32,473 nt of DNA from Pseudomonadota bacterium (GTDB lineage Bacteria; Pseudomonadota; Gammaproteobacteria; Steroidobacterales; Steroidobacteraceae), in contig JAKBWB010000052.1 of NCBI GenBank assembly GCA_021843755.1, positions 1 to 32,473 of the forward strand, read 5' to 3'. The number at the start of each line of letters is the position of its first letter. Within the stretch, counting starts at the first letter, position 1. Below are positions 32,376-32,473 of this stretch, piece by piece. Below the pieces are notes generated by a model that was not told the DNA's origin, searched no databases, and saw only the letters and a program-made list of their open reading frames with translations. Made by a program: the position numbers and the translations under genes.

Positions 32376-32473
32376 TTCAGCAGGGACAATACCTGCCGGG
32401 GCAAGAATCAGAGGCCCTGTAGCTCGGATAGCAAAGTGGAGGGAGACCAAAGCTTTGAAGCCTATCGACAAGA
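32376..32473 (+). other. Unassigned sequence after the intron domain VI
   Basis: About 100 bp remain. A GCAGG/CCTGC hairpin (32,380-32,396) comes first. Near the edge GGAGGGAGACC (32,437-32,447) precedes a TTG at 32,456 by 8 nt and could start a frame running off the window (LKPIDK). No similarity to the right flank of repeat copy B was seen, so the expected resumption of the interrupted repeat is not found. Confidence 0.3.

Overview
The window is G+C-rich DNA from a proteobacterium, most likely a gammaproteobacterium. The main reason is the neighbourhood mutM, coaD, rsmD, ftsY-ftsE-ftsX, rpmB-rpmG, radC, coaBC and dut, which combines gene groups familiar from the enterobacterial chromosome. 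The genus cannot be fixed from the sequence. A three-gene module best matched by the cytoplasmic sulfite dehydrogenase SoeABC suggests that the organism handles reduced sulfur compounds.

Bases 1-14,065 are mostly conserved core genome. They hold a membrane sensor protein without a kinase, an ACT-domain malic enzyme, and the heat-shock sigma factor rpoH preceded by a perfect CIRCE operator. These are followed by mutM facing coaD/rsmD, the ftsYEX division/targeting operon, rpmB-rpmG, radC, coaBC-dut, metC, a DUF938 methyltransferase and a secreted SYLF-domain protein. Several genes overlap by ATGA-type junctions, a sign of translational coupling (rsmD/coaD, ftsY/ftsE, coaBC/dut).

Bases 14,066-24,950 form a metabolic accessory region. 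A methyltransferase gene is preceded by a strong promoter and a leader of about 230 nt full of small perfect hairpins. On the minus strand lie a DASS-type anion transporter, a DUF456 membrane protein, a LysR regulator, a short-chain dehydrogenase and soeABC. Working together, the Soe enzyme would oxidise sulfite on the cytoplasmic side and pass electrons to quinone. The transporter might move the resulting sulfate, and the LysR protein might control the set; both of those roles are inference.

Bases 24,950-32,473 look like a decayed mobile island. Three toxin-antitoxin modules (hipBA, a VapBC pair with an AbrB-type antitoxin, and a FitAB-like VapBC pair) lie between three related repeats. Each repeat carries a sequence like the 3' end of a tRNA-Gly gene (T arm, acceptor strand and CCA), which is the usual footprint of integration into a tRNA gene. 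The modules have palindromic candidate operators. The window ends in a group II intron whose reverse transcriptase is interrupted by one frameshift but whose domain V is intact in form. Little else in this part is recognisably coding.
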